From assembly GCA_026707585.1 (NCBI GenBank), contig JAPOWQ010000035.1:38961-102960 (forward strand): DNA of 64,000 nucleotides, written 5' to 3'. Shown here one piece after another: positions 1-7,526 of this stretch. Source of the stretch: Chloroflexota bacterium. GTDB lineage: Bacteria; Chloroflexota; UBA11872. The notes beneath the pieces are model-generated. The model did not search any database and was not told the origin of the DNA. It saw only the letters and a program-made list of their open reading frames with translations. The position numbers were made by a program, and so were the translations under genes. How positions within the stretch are numbered: position 1 is the stretch's first letter; every line of letters starts with the position of its first letter.

Positions 1-2
1 CG

Positions 3-425
3 GCGCACGGTCACCACGTGCGGCGCTGGGCCATCCCGCGCGCTGAGTATCCGCTGGGGCGTCGCGGCTACCTGCGGTGGCGGCAGGCCCTCCAGGAAAT
101 CCACGCCGACACGCTCGGCGAGGTGATGACGGAAGCCGGCTACGACACGGCCAGCATCGAACGGGCGCGGAATCTGGTGCGCAAAAGGAATCTGCGGCGC
201 GACGCGGATGTCCAGGCTCTGGAAGACGCCCTCTGCCTGGTCTTTCTGGAGACGCAACTGCGGGAATTCCGCACTCGACAGCCGGACGACCGCGTGGCCG
301 ATATTCTGCGGAAGACGTGGGACAAAATGTCGGCCGAAGCCCGCGCGTTGGCCGTTGAACTGGATCTGGCGCCTGACGATCGCCGGTTTCTGCAACGCGT
401 CCTTCGGCTCGGCGACGCTGCCTGA
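3..425 (+). CDS. C-terminal part of a DUF4202-family protein (cut by window edge)
   Basis: The frame is open from the first bases, so only about the last 140 residues are visible and the true start lies outside the window. The visible part begins HGHHVRRWAIPR, continues with GYLRWRQAL and carries the block KRNLRRDADVQALEDALC. I associate this combination with DUF4202 (PF13875), whose biochemical function is not established. An internal GTG at 18 could be mistaken for a start, but it splits the HHVRRW block. It ends 95 bases before the tandem cyclic-di-AMP-receptor-like genes on the same strand. Confidence 0.75.
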   Translation, partial: AHGHHVRRWAIPRAEYPLGRRGYLRWRQALQEIHADTLGEVMTEAGYDTASIERARNLVRKRNLRRDADVQALEDALCLVFLETQLREFRTRQPDDRVADILRKTWDKMSAEARALAVELDLAPDDRRFLQRVLRLGDAA

Positions 426-519
426 AGGAGACACCCCGCTTACGTGGACCAAGGCAATAGCAGGATGGCCGATGGCTTCGTTATGGTGAATAGGCAGTCG
501 GCCCAGGATTTGATGCGCC

Positions 520-819
520 GTGGCAGCTAGTCCCGACGAAGTTCAGCGCCTGATCTTTGCCGTCGTGCATCGGGACGACGCCGAAAGCGTGACCCGGGTC
601 CTGGTTGAGTCCGGCTACCGGGCGACCCGAATCGACGCCCAGGGTGGCTTTCTGCGCCGAGGCAATGCCGTCTTCATGGTCGGTGTCGGGGCCGAACAGG
701 TCGACGACGTGATCGAGAAAGTTCGCGGCGCGGCCCGGCACGCGTCCGGCCAGTCCAAGAGCGGCTCGGCCTACGGCATCGTGTTCGTGGTACGCGTGGA
801 CGCCTTCGCCCGCCTGTGA
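520..819 (+). CDS. Cyclic-di-AMP receptor-like protein (PF06153/DarA-PstA family), first of two
   Basis: A 99-residue protein of about the family's usual length (roughly 100-110). It shows the hallmark glycine-rich turn RIDAQGGFLRRGNAVFMVGV at residues 37-56, which in DarA/PstA proteins forms part of the c-di-AMP pocket. The C-terminal strand GIVFVVRVDAF also fits the ferredoxin-like fold. The start is a GTG at 520; no in-frame ATG lies close upstream. Members are cytosolic trimeric signal receptors that sense c-di-AMP. The effector partner here is unknown. A second, diverged copy follows 24 bases downstream, so the two are probably co-transcribed and may form mixed oligomers (inference). Confidence 0.82.
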   Translation: MAASPDEVQRLIFAVVHRDDAESVTRVLVESGYRATRIDAQGGFLRRGNAVFMVGVGAEQVDDVIEKVRGAARHASGQSKSGSAYGIVFVVRVDAFARL

Positions 820-843
820 GCGCCTGGAAGGTGGACGCGCACG

Positions 844-1182
844 ATGGCTGATCCCGTGGCCTACGATCGGATGGTTCTCTGCGTTGTGCAGGACGATGAC
901 GCCGGCGAGTACTCCAGCGCGCTGCGCGAGGCCGGGATTTCGCACACGCGTGTGGCCAGCGCCGGCGGGTTCCTGCAGGCCACCAACGCCGTTTTCGTCG
1001 TGGCGCTGGAGGCCGAGCGGCTGGACGAACTCAAAGAGGTCACCGCCCGCACCTGCATCACGCGAACCGAGCTGGTGACGCTGCCCTGGACCGGCGAGAT
1101 TGACCTCTCGCTGCCTGTTGAAGTCGAGGTCGGCGGGGCGGCGATGTTCGTGCTGAAACTGGAACACGCCGAGCGGCTGTAG
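844..1182 (+). CDS. Cyclic-di-AMP receptor-like protein, second tandem copy
   Basis: A 112-residue paralogue of the preceding gene. The pocket segment reads VASAGGFLQATNAVFVVALE, keeping the GGFL turn and the Asn but replacing the R-R-G-N context of copy one with Q-A-T-N. Ligand preference may therefore differ. The ATG at 844 sits 24 bases after the first copy's stop, consistent with one operon. It converges with the DUF6807 gene, whose stop is at 1194. A non-signalling nitrogen-PII-like role cannot be excluded, because the folds are similar. Confidence 0.78.
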   Translation: MADPVAYDRMVLCVVQDDDAGEYSSALREAGISHTRVASAGGFLQATNAVFVVALEAERLDELKEVTARTCITRTELVTLPWTGEIDLSLPVEVEVGGAAMFVLKLEHAERL

Positions 1183-1193
1183 TCGCCTCGGCG

Positions 1194-2030
1194 TCAGGCC
1201 GGATCCTGGCCGGCCGCCGACCACCAGCGCTGCAGGTCGGCATCCGCAGGGGACCCGTCGTACGCGGCTATCCGTGTTCCAGACGTCCACGACGAACCAT
1301 CCGCAATCGTCAGCGGCTCATACATAGTGGGGTTGAGCAGGCTGGTTCCATAGAACCGGGCGAACGTGGGCACTGGCGCCGAGGCCGGATGCGCCATCAG
1401 CGCAGCCCCGCAGGCGTGGCCCCCGATGGCGCCGCGGACGTCGACCCAGCGGACCGGGTTTGCGTTGACCGCGTCGGCACCCTGTCGCCCTTCCGAGTCG
1501 CGCATCATCCCGCCGTCGTCCTGGTCCAGTGCGTCAATCAGCCGGCAGCCGGCCCACGAATGGTTGTCGACCGCGAGTTCCAGCGCGCCGTGTGACGCAT
1601 GCAGCGTGGAAACCATGTCCAGCAGATGGGCATCTCCGGCACGCCGCACCTCGTGCCGGCGGGTTTCAGTGGCCAGCACGTTGCCTTGGCGGTCGCGCCA
1701 CTCCAGGTCCAGGTCAATCCGTGCGATCTGGGCGTCGGCGTGCGAGGCAACCTGGACCGTCACGATCCAGCCGGCGTCGATCAGGTCGTGGAAGAAATTG
1801 ACGCCGTTGACCTGCGCGTGTCCGATCCAGACGCCCTTGTGGTGCGGAAAGTTGTGCGCGCCCATTTCGGTCACGGGAATCCCAGCCGGCGTGTAGAGCG
1901 GATGCACACACGGACGCATCAGGAACAGGTCCTTGTCGGAACCGCCCAGGTTGAGGGCCATAACCGGGCGCCCGGCGTCCAGCACCTTCAGCCGGTTGAA
2001 GAAGCGCGGTTCCTGGAACTGAATCTGCAT
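1194..2030 (-). CDS. DUF6807 family protein (PmoA-like fold)
   Basis: A 278-residue protein. I set the start at the ATG at 2030 (MQIQFQEPRFFNRL) rather than at the more upstream ATG at 2066, because the added residues are Pro/Arg-rich and do not look like protein. The core carries LNLGGSDKDLFLMRPCVHP, then HNFPHHKGVWIGH, typical of the DUF6807 family (once called methane oxygenase PmoA). In many bacteria this family sits with sugar-catabolic Gfo/Idh/MocA genes, and it does so here. The reaction is unknown. It is divergent from the solute-binding protein gene at 2226. A copy of this gene's first codons was carried into the duplication that made the second solute-binding gene. Confidence 0.75.
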   Translation of the reverse strand: MQIQFQEPRFFNRLKVLDAGRPVMALNLGGSDKDLFLMRPCVHPLYTPAGIPVTEMGAHNFPHHKGVWIGHAQVNGVNFFHDLIDAGWIVTVQVASHADAQIARIDLDLEWRDRQGNVLATETRRHEVRRAGDAHLLDMVSTLHASHGALELAVDNHSWAGCRLIDALDQDDGGMMRDSEGRQGADAVNANPVRWVDVRGAIGGHACGAALMAHPASAPVPTFARFYGTSLLNPTMYEPLTIADGSSWTSGTRIAAYDGSPADADLQRWWSAAGQDPA

Positions 2031-2087
2031 GGGCGGTCCTGATCGGGGGCACGGGGACGGGAACACCGAGCGAGCGGGCCGACTGCC

Positions 2088-2117
2088 TTGACCTGTTTGC
2101 GTCTCGCTCGCTAGTCT
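2088..2117 (+). promoter_or_regulatory. Promoter for the first solute-binding protein
   Basis: A TTGACC box (2088-2093) and a TAGTCT box (2112-2117) are separated by 18 bases and lie about 110 bases ahead of the ATG. The same pair, with the same spacing, precedes the duplicated gene at 4185, so both boxes have been kept while much of the surrounding sequence drifted. Confidence 0.6.
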
Positions 2118-2225
2118 GCCCTACTTTCACGCTCTTGAAGTGGCGAGCGTTGCGGTCCGTGTCGTTCAGATGCGGGCAGGCGGCTTGTCGGACAGGGGCT
2201 ACTTGGGAGGGAGCGGTCGCAGGAA

Positions 2226-3908
2226 ATGGTTACGCGGAGACAGCTACTTCGCAGGGGCGGTACCGCCGCCTTAGGGATTTCTGGCGCCGTAGCGCTGGCC
2301 GCCTGCGGCGAGACGCAAGTCGTCACCAAGGAAGTCCCTGTCGAGAAGATCGTGGTCCAAGAGGTTGAGGTCGAGAAGATCGTCACGCAACAGGTCGAAA
2401 AGGTCGTAACGCAGGAGGTCGAAAAGGTCGTCGAACGGGAAGTTCCGGTCGAGAAGGTCGTCGAGGTTCAGAAGGTTGTCGAAGTTCCGGTCGAGAAGGT
2501 CGTCGAAGTCGAGAAGGTCGTCACCAAGGAAGTCCAGAAGGTCGTGGAGAAGGTCGTCCAGGTCGAGAGAGCGCCCGAGCGCATAACCGCAGTCATTCGG
2601 CTGGCCAACGACCACTCGTCCGGCCCGCGCGGAGCAGCGATGCTCTGGGCGCTGGACAGGCTCCAGGCAGAGTTGCCGCACATCGCGATCAAGTTCGAGC
2701 CACAGAATCACCTGTACATGGAGTCGTTCGCGATTCATATCGCCGCCGGCACGCAGCCTGAGTTGGGGCTGCTGGACGGCGGGTTCTTCAATGGATGGGT
2801 GCATCGCGGCGGATTCGCGCGCATTGACGGTGCGCTGAGCAAGCATCCGGACTGGGATCCCACCAAGTGGTATGCCCCGCCGGACGAAATGACGGTCGGT
2901 CAATTCGACGACGACCGCGCCGCCCGCCCGGCTCCGCACACCACGGGATACGGCGGAGTCGCCCAGTTCGGGATGCCCTACCAGGGCAACATCAACGGGA
3001 AGATATTCAACTTCACGCTGCTGGAGGAGAAGGGCATCCCCATGCCGGTGGAGGGCTCGTTCCACTTGGAGCGTGAGGCTTGGGACCTGTACATGCAAGC
3101 CTCAGACCCGGAGACCGGCACTTGGGGTCTGCGGATGGCGTCCAATGCCTGGATCGTTTGGGGAAGTTGGGCGCGCGCCTTGCAAAACAGCGGGAATCAC
3201 ATGTACCGCGCGCCCGACCAGTTGCACTGGGACATCTTCAACGACGGTGGCGACCGCGGCTTCGCCTACGCGGTGAACAGCGTGTTGGAAGGCGTGGCTC
3301 CACCGTTCGACCAGCTCCAGCAGATCGCCGGCGAGTTCGGGGATCCGTTCTCGGCCGGCAAGATGGCCACCTACTGGACCGGTGGCGGCGTCGGCAGCAC
3401 CATAACGCGCGTCAAGGATCGCTTTTCCTGGGGTCTTGGACCCATCGAGGAAGGTGACCGCGGTCCGGCGCCGCACCACTTCACCAACCAGGGCCAGTAC
3501 TGCACCGTCACGGCGGAGAAGAACGGCATCGTGGAAGAGTGCACCGAGGCGCTACTCTACTTCGCCGGTCCGGCGGTTCAGGGCCGCATCGCCGTCGACC
3601 GCGGCTCGCTGCCCATGCTCAAGACGGTGATCGAGTCCGAGGAGTTCAAGGCCGGGCCGCCCGCGAACCACGGGTACTACAAGACCTGGATGGACAAGAC
3701 GGACCATCACCACTGGCAGAACGGCCATCCCAACTGGTGGGAGTGGTACGAGTCCTTCCGTGCGGCTGACCCGCCCTTCATCGGCGACATGTCGATCGAA
3801 GAGGGAATGCAGCACATCATCGCCACCTCCGACCGTGTTCTTGAGAACACCAAGGCGGAGTACGACGAGTGGAAGGCTTGGATCGACGCTCTGCCGCCTT
3901 CGTCCTAA
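2226..3908 (+). CDS. ABC transporter extracellular solute-binding protein (family 1), Tat lipoprotein, copy 1
   Basis: A 560-residue secreted lipoprotein that should capture an oligosaccharide or sugar for an ABC importer. Residues 1-27 combine a twin-arginine motif (RRQLLRR) with a lipobox ending LAAC, so it is likely exported folded and anchored by Cys27. Residues ~30-120 are a low-complexity Val/Glu/Lys linker built from VEKVV units, a long charged helix or coiled coil that lifts the binding domain off the membrane. The remainder is a large MalE-like domain rich in Trp and Asp. Start: ATG at 2226 with AGGA just ahead. No permease or ATPase gene adjoins it, so it must share a distant transporter. 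It is about 554-560 residues in both copies. Confidence 0.9.
   Translation: MVTRRQLLRRGGTAALGISGAVALAACGETQVVTKEVPVEKIVVQEVEVEKIVTQQVEKVVTQEVEKVVEREVPVEKVVEVQKVVEVPVEKVVEVEKVVTKEVQKVVEKVVQVERAPERITAVIRLANDHSSGPRGAAMLWALDRLQAELPHIAIKFEPQNHLYMESFAIHIAAGTQPELGLLDGGFFNGWVHRGGFARIDGALSKHPDWDPTKWYAPPDEMTVGQFDDDRAARPAPHTTGYGGVAQFGMPYQGNINGKIFNFTLLEEKGIPMPVEGSFHLEREAWDLYMQASDPETGTWGLRMASNAWIVWGSWARALQNSGNHMYRAPDQLHWDIFNDGGDRGFAYAVNSVLEGVAPPFDQLQQIAGEFGDPFSAGKMATYWTGGGVGSTITRVKDRFSWGLGPIEEGDRGPAPHHFTNQGQYCTVTAEKNGIVEECTEALLYFAGPAVQGRIAVDRGSLPMLKTVIESEEFKAGPPANHGYYKTWMDKTDHHHWQNGHPNWWEWYESFRAADPPFIGDMSIEEGMQHIIATSDRVLENTKAEYDEWKAWIDALPPSS
2311..2575 (+). repeat. Degenerate 15-base repeats encoding the VEKVV linker, copy 1
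   Basis: Many imperfect copies of GTCGAGAAGGTCGTC-type units lie in frame and translate to Val-Glu-Lys-Val-Val. The stretch is coding. Its length differs slightly from the paralogue's (4438-4685), as expected for a slippage-prone tract. Confidence 0.85.
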
Positions 3909-3943
3909 GCGCCATCCGCTCGTCCGCCACGCGGACAGAGCTC

Positions 3944-3973
3944 CCGTCGGCCCGGCACCCGCCGGGCCGACGG
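3944..3973 (+). terminator. Hairpin after solute-binding protein copy 1
   Basis: A perfect 13-base inverted repeat (3944-3956 with 3961-3973) has a 4-base loop and starts 36 bases after the stop codon. It is followed by TTCGTTAAG and not by a clean T-run, so termination is likely but not certain. The paralogue at 6009 has an equivalent hairpin followed by CTGTTAAG. Confidence 0.6.
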
Positions 3974-4101
3974 TTCGTTAAGGGCTCGATTCGCTGGCGT
4001 CGCCAGCCGCGTCAAGCCGGCCGCCGCGACAGTCCCCGACTGCGAACGCCGCCCAGATCGAGCGCCGTAACGGTACGGACCCAGTCCAACCCTCGCCGGC
4101 G

Positions 4102-4136
4102 GTCGAAAAGCGGAATTCCTGAAACTGAATCTGCAT
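4102..4136 (-). pseudogene. Remnant of the 5' end of a DUF6807 gene (duplication scar)
   Basis: Read on the minus strand, this stretch begins ATG and encodes MQIQFQEFRF, matching the first codons of the DUF6807 gene at 2030 (MQIQFQEPRF), and then loses similarity. The plus-strand sequence continues in parallel with the intact copy through the promoter of the next gene. It is best explained as the edge of the tandem duplication that created the second solute-binding gene. Confidence 0.75.
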
Positions 4137-4184
4137 GGGTAGTCCGGCGAGGGGCGGGGGCGCCGGTGGAGCGAACCGACTGCC

Positions 4185-4214
4185 TTGACCATTTTCGGGC
4201 TAGCTAGCTAGCCT
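4185..4214 (+). promoter_or_regulatory. Promoter for the second solute-binding protein
   Basis: TTGACC (4185-4190) and TAGCCT (4209-4214) are spaced by 18 bases, the same arrangement as at 2088-2117. The spacer differs strongly (it contains repeated CTAG), so conservation is limited to the two boxes and the downstream CTGCCCTACTTTC. Confidence 0.6.
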
Positions 4215-4344
4215 GCCCTACTTTCTCGCCCTCGAAGTGGCGAGTTGGCGTTCTTTGTGTGCGCGATCGGGCCCTCGTGGCCGGGTCCGCCGCAGGGTGC
4301 GCGCTCGCCGGACAAGGGCTTGCGGGAGGGAGCGCACGTCGAGA

Positions 4345-6009
4345 ATGGTTACGCGGAGACAACTACTTCGCATGGGTGGTACCGCCGCCCTGGGGATTTC
4401 CGGCGCGGTAGCGCTGGCCGCTTGCGGCGAGACGCAGGTCGTCACCAAGGAAGTTCCCGTCGACAGGGTCGTGGTCAAAGAGGTTGAGGTCGAAAAGATC
4501 GTCACGCAACAGGTCGAAAAGGTCGTCACGCAGGAGGTCGAAAAGGTCGTCGAAAGGGAAGTTCCGGTCGAGAAGGTCGTCGAGGTTGAGAAGGTCGTCG
4601 AGGTCCCGGTCGAGAAGGTCGTCGAGAAGGTCGTGACCAAGGAAGTCCAGAAGGTCGTCGAGAAGGTCGTCCAGGTCGAGAAGATGGCCGAGCGCCCACG
4701 CGCGGTCCTTCGATTTGCCCACGACCACTCGTCCGGTCTGCGCGGCAAGCAGATGCAGTGGGCGTTGGACCGCTTCGCGCAGGTCCGCCCGGACATCGCC
4801 GTGAAGTTCGAGCCCCAGAACCACATGTTCCAGGACTCGTTCGGCATCCAGCTTGCCGGTGGGACACAGGCGGAATGCGCCTTGCTGGACGGCGGCTTCT
4901 TCCACCAGTGGGTGGACAAGGGTGGTTTCGTTCAGATCAACAGCTATCTGGACAAGCACCAGGACTGGAATCCGCGGAACTACGGGATGTGGCCGGATCA
5001 GCACACGATCAACTTCGCCAACAAGCACCCCATTCCCTGGAACGATGGCATCACGGGCCCGTCGTTCGGTTTGCCGTTCCAGGCTGGCATGAACGGCGTC
5101 CTCTACAACTACACGCTGTTCGAGGCGGCGGGAATCGAGCAGCCGTCAGCCGGCAACTGGGGCATCCTGACCGACTTTCTCGACGCCGCGCGCGCATTGA
5201 CCGATCCGGAGAACGATCAGTACGGCTTCCGCTCGTCGAGCTCGATGTGGGGCTTCTGGGCCGGCTGGGGCCGCGCGCTGGCCGACGGCAACGAAGAACT
5301 GCTCTACTACGACGAGAACGCCTCGCGGATGACGATCTTCGACGACGGCGCCCACCGGGCGCACGACTTCGTCGTGAACGCCATCTGGGACGAGGGCATC
5401 TCGAATAAGCTGGAGGATTCCAAGTTCCTATCCGGCGAATTCAGCGACCCGTTCTCCGCCGGCAAGATGGGCGTGGCCAACTTCGGCAGCGCCGGGAACT
5501 ACGTGGTGCGCATTGCCGGGCGATTCGACTGGGGCATCAACGTCCAGCCGGAGGGCCCGCGCGGCGAGGCGCCAATTCACACCTCGCAGCAACCGCACCT
5601 GGTAACGAACGCCGCCGAGTCGAACGGTGTCATGGAACAGGCCGTGGACATGCTGGTGTTCTTTGCTGGCCCCGAAGTTCAGGAACGAGCCGCGATCGAT
5701 CGAGGCTTCGTTCCCGTGAACCTTGAAGTGCATGCCGGTCCGGCGATGCAGGTGGCGCCCCCGCAGGGCCACAACCACATCACCCGCATCCTGACCGGAC
5801 GCAACGACCACCAGCATTGGCAGTCGGCGCACCCCAGCTGGTGGGAGTGGTTCGATGGTTGGCGTAAGGGCTCCGACCGCTCCTTCATCGGCGAAGTGAC
5901 GCCGGAGGAAGGTCGCGAGGCGCTCTTGGCTGCCTCGAACAACATCCTCGAGAACCAGCACGACGCCTGGGTCGACTACAAGAACTGGGCAGGCACCCTG
6001 ACCAGCTAG
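4345..6009 (+). CDS. ABC transporter extracellular solute-binding protein (family 1), Tat lipoprotein, copy 2
   Basis: A 554-residue paralogue of the gene at 2226. I choose the ATG at 4345, which gives the same N-terminus (MVTRRQLLRMGGTAALGISG) as copy 1. Earlier in-frame ATG codons add an Arg-rich leader that the paralogue lacks. It has the Tat motif, lipobox cysteine at residue 27, the VEKVV linker to ~residue 115, then the binding domain. The two binding domains share framework blocks (KFEPQNH, DPFSAGKM, HWQ..HP.WWEW) but differ widely elsewhere, so their ligands have probably diverged. It has its own promoter and hairpin, hence is monocistronic. No permease is nearby. Confidence 0.9.
   Translation: MVTRRQLLRMGGTAALGISGAVALAACGETQVVTKEVPVDRVVVKEVEVEKIVTQQVEKVVTQEVEKVVEREVPVEKVVEVEKVVEVPVEKVVEKVVTKEVQKVVEKVVQVEKMAERPRAVLRFAHDHSSGLRGKQMQWALDRFAQVRPDIAVKFEPQNHMFQDSFGIQLAGGTQAECALLDGGFFHQWVDKGGFVQINSYLDKHQDWNPRNYGMWPDQHTINFANKHPIPWNDGITGPSFGLPFQAGMNGVLYNYTLFEAAGIEQPSAGNWGILTDFLDAARALTDPENDQYGFRSSSSMWGFWAGWGRALADGNEELLYYDENASRMTIFDDGAHRAHDFVVNAIWDEGISNKLEDSKFLSGEFSDPFSAGKMGVANFGSAGNYVVRIAGRFDWGINVQPEGPRGEAPIHTSQQPHLVTNAAESNGVMEQAVDMLVFFAGPEVQERAAIDRGFVPVNLEVHAGPAMQVAPPQGHNHITRILTGRNDHQHWQSAHPSWWEWFDGWRKGSDRSFIGEVTPEEGREALLAASNNILENQHDAWVDYKNWAGTLTS
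4438..4685 (+). repeat. Degenerate 15-base repeats encoding the VEKVV linker, copy 2
   Basis: In-frame imperfect units of the GTCGAGAAGGTCGTC type translate to alternating Val-Glu-Lys-Val-Val and Thr-Gln-Glu-Val. They are homologous to 2311-2575. Confidence 0.85.
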
Positions 6010-6036
6010 GGTCACGCGCCTACGGCGCACGTGCAC

Positions 6037-6070
6037 CACCCGGCCGACGCCATCGAGCGTCGGCCGGGTG
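6037..6070 (+). terminator. Hairpin after solute-binding protein copy 2
   Basis: A perfect 14-base stem (6037-6050 with 6057-6070) around a 6-base loop, beginning 28 bases after the stop codon. It is equivalent to the 3944-3973 hairpin of copy 1. There is no T-run, only CTGTTAAG. Confidence 0.6.
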
Positions 6071-6111
6071 CTGTTAAGCGCCGGGCCGGGCCGCGACGGG
6101 ACCCAAGATTC

Positions 6112-6134
6112 AAGAGCGTCTGCGATACGCTCTT
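6112..6134. promoter_or_regulatory. Inverted repeat upstream of the MocA-type gene
   Basis: AAGAGCGT (6112-6119) and ACGCTCTT (6127-6134) are perfect 8-base arms around a 7-base spacer, about 80 bases ahead of the ATG at 6213. Its size suits an operator for a dimeric regulator, but no regulator gene adjoins it and a structural RNA role is possible. Confidence 0.35.
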
Positions 6135-6212
6135 CTCGCCAACACCGCCCGTGGATAGGCAGCTAATCCAACGGCCAAGCAGCTGGGGGCGGCCTCCAGG
6201 GAGCAATCCGGC

Positions 6213-7310
6213 ATGAGCTTCAAAGTCGGGATCATCGGGCATACCGGGCGAGGCAACTACGGGCACTATCTCGACATGGCCTTCGTTGGCGTGGAAGGCG
6301 CGGATATCGCGGCCCTGGCTGATCCGGATGACGAGGGGCGGGCCGAAGCGGCCGGGAATACCGGCGCGCGCACGGCCTACGCGGACTACCGCGAGATGCT
6401 GGATGTTGAGAAGCCCGACATCGCCGTAGTGGCCTCGCGAGAAGTCGGCGATCACCGCGACCTGGTCATTGACGCCGCCCGGGCGGGCGCGAACGTCTAT
6501 CTGGAGAAGCCGGTGGCCACCGCGCCCGAGGACGTCGATGCCATGCAGGCCGCTTGCGATGAGTCGTCGGTCATCTGCGTGGTCGCTCATCCCTGGCGCG
6601 GCCATCCGCCGATTCAGCGCGTGGCCATTCCGCTCATCAAGTCGGGGCGGATCGGCGAGCCGCGCCTGGTTCGCGTCTTTGGCAAGGACGGCCAGCACGG
6701 CGGGGACGAGATGTTCCTGGACCTATACCCCCACTTCTTCGATTTCCTCTGGCAGGTGTTCGGCGTCCCGCTGTGGTGCAGCGCCCACCTGACCCAGGAC
6801 GGACGCACCTGCGAACAATCCGACCTCAGGCCCGGCTGGGAAGGCATGGGCCTGGTGGCCGGCAACGGCCTCAAGGCCTACTACTGCTTCGAGGGCGGCG
6901 TGGCGGCCGACTTCGAGTCCTACCAGGGCGACGGCGCCTCAGACCCCTACCGCGTCGACATCTACGGCACCGAGGGCACGATCTCACTGCCCGGGCCGAT
7001 GGGCCGCGGCCCTGACATCTACTGGCATCCCAGGGCCAACCCCGAACTCATCGACGATGACGGCTGGGAGGTCATCCCCGCTGAACCGCCGCCGGACCGC
7101 CACAAGTGGCTGCGCGCACACAAGCGTATGGCCCGCTCGATGATGGACATGCTGGAGGGCAAAGAGCCCGAATGGGATCTGGTGCAACTGCCGAACGCGA
7201 AGCTCTACCTGGAGATGGCCCTGCTGGCCCACGCCTCGCACATGCAGGGCGCGCGGGTCGGATTGCCGTTGCCCGACGGGCGGAACCCCTTCGACCATTG
7301 GACGGCGTAG
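6213..7310 (+). CDS. Gfo/Idh/MocA family oxidoreductase
   Basis: A 365-residue NAD(P)-dependent dehydrogenase of the glucose-fructose oxidoreductase/inositol dehydrogenase family. The N-terminal Rossmann fold opens VGIIGHTGRGNYG, a variant of the GxGxxG loop with an extra Thr-Gly-Arg. The EKP motif carrying the catalytic Lys is at residues 98-100, followed by the C-terminal substrate domain with DLYPHFFDFLWQ. It probably oxidises a sugar or sugar-acid hydroxyl in the cytosol. It lies between the solute-binding genes and the tandem dehydrogenases, fitting a carbohydrate locus. The substrate cannot be read from the sequence. Confidence 0.88.
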   Translation: MSFKVGIIGHTGRGNYGHYLDMAFVGVEGADIAALADPDDEGRAEAAGNTGARTAYADYREMLDVEKPDIAVVASREVGDHRDLVIDAARAGANVYLEKPVATAPEDVDAMQAACDESSVICVVAHPWRGHPPIQRVAIPLIKSGRIGEPRLVRVFGKDGQHGGDEMFLDLYPHFFDFLWQVFGVPLWCSAHLTQDGRTCEQSDLRPGWEGMGLVAGNGLKAYYCFEGGVAADFESYQGDGASDPYRVDIYGTEGTISLPGPMGRGPDIYWHPRANPELIDDDGWEVIPAEPPPDRHKWLRAHKRMARSMMDMLEGKEPEWDLVQLPNAKLYLEMALLAHASHMQGARVGLPLPDGRNPFDHWTA

Positions 7311-7342
7311 TCACTCGACCATGGACCGCTCCCAGTGCCCAA

Positions 7343-7358
7343 TGTTTCACGTGAAACA
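7343..7358. promoter_or_regulatory. parS site 1 (ParB-binding centromere)
   Basis: TGTTTCACGTGAAACA is a perfect palindrome (18 bases counting the flanking A and T) and matches the widely conserved chromosomal parS 16-mer at every base. It lies in the gap between two dehydrogenase genes. A second identical site is at 8751. Confidence 0.85.
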
Positions 7359-7526
7359 TCCCGGCGAGATTCGGCCAGCTTGACTTGCCAAAGAACCCGT
7401 AGCCTCGGCGGACTGATCTGCACTGTTCCGTGGAGCGCGCCGCGTTCTGCGATGATGCCGCTCGAACCGGTCGGCGGCCTGCCCGGCATCCGCCTGGGGC
7501 GCTGATCTCTCGCAGGGGGTGGAGAC

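Noticed and set aside
2271..3098. Minus-strand open frame rich in Leu/Asp opposite the VEKVV linker
   Set aside because: It is the reverse reading of the coding repeat; the LLDLDDLLD-type sequence is an artefact.
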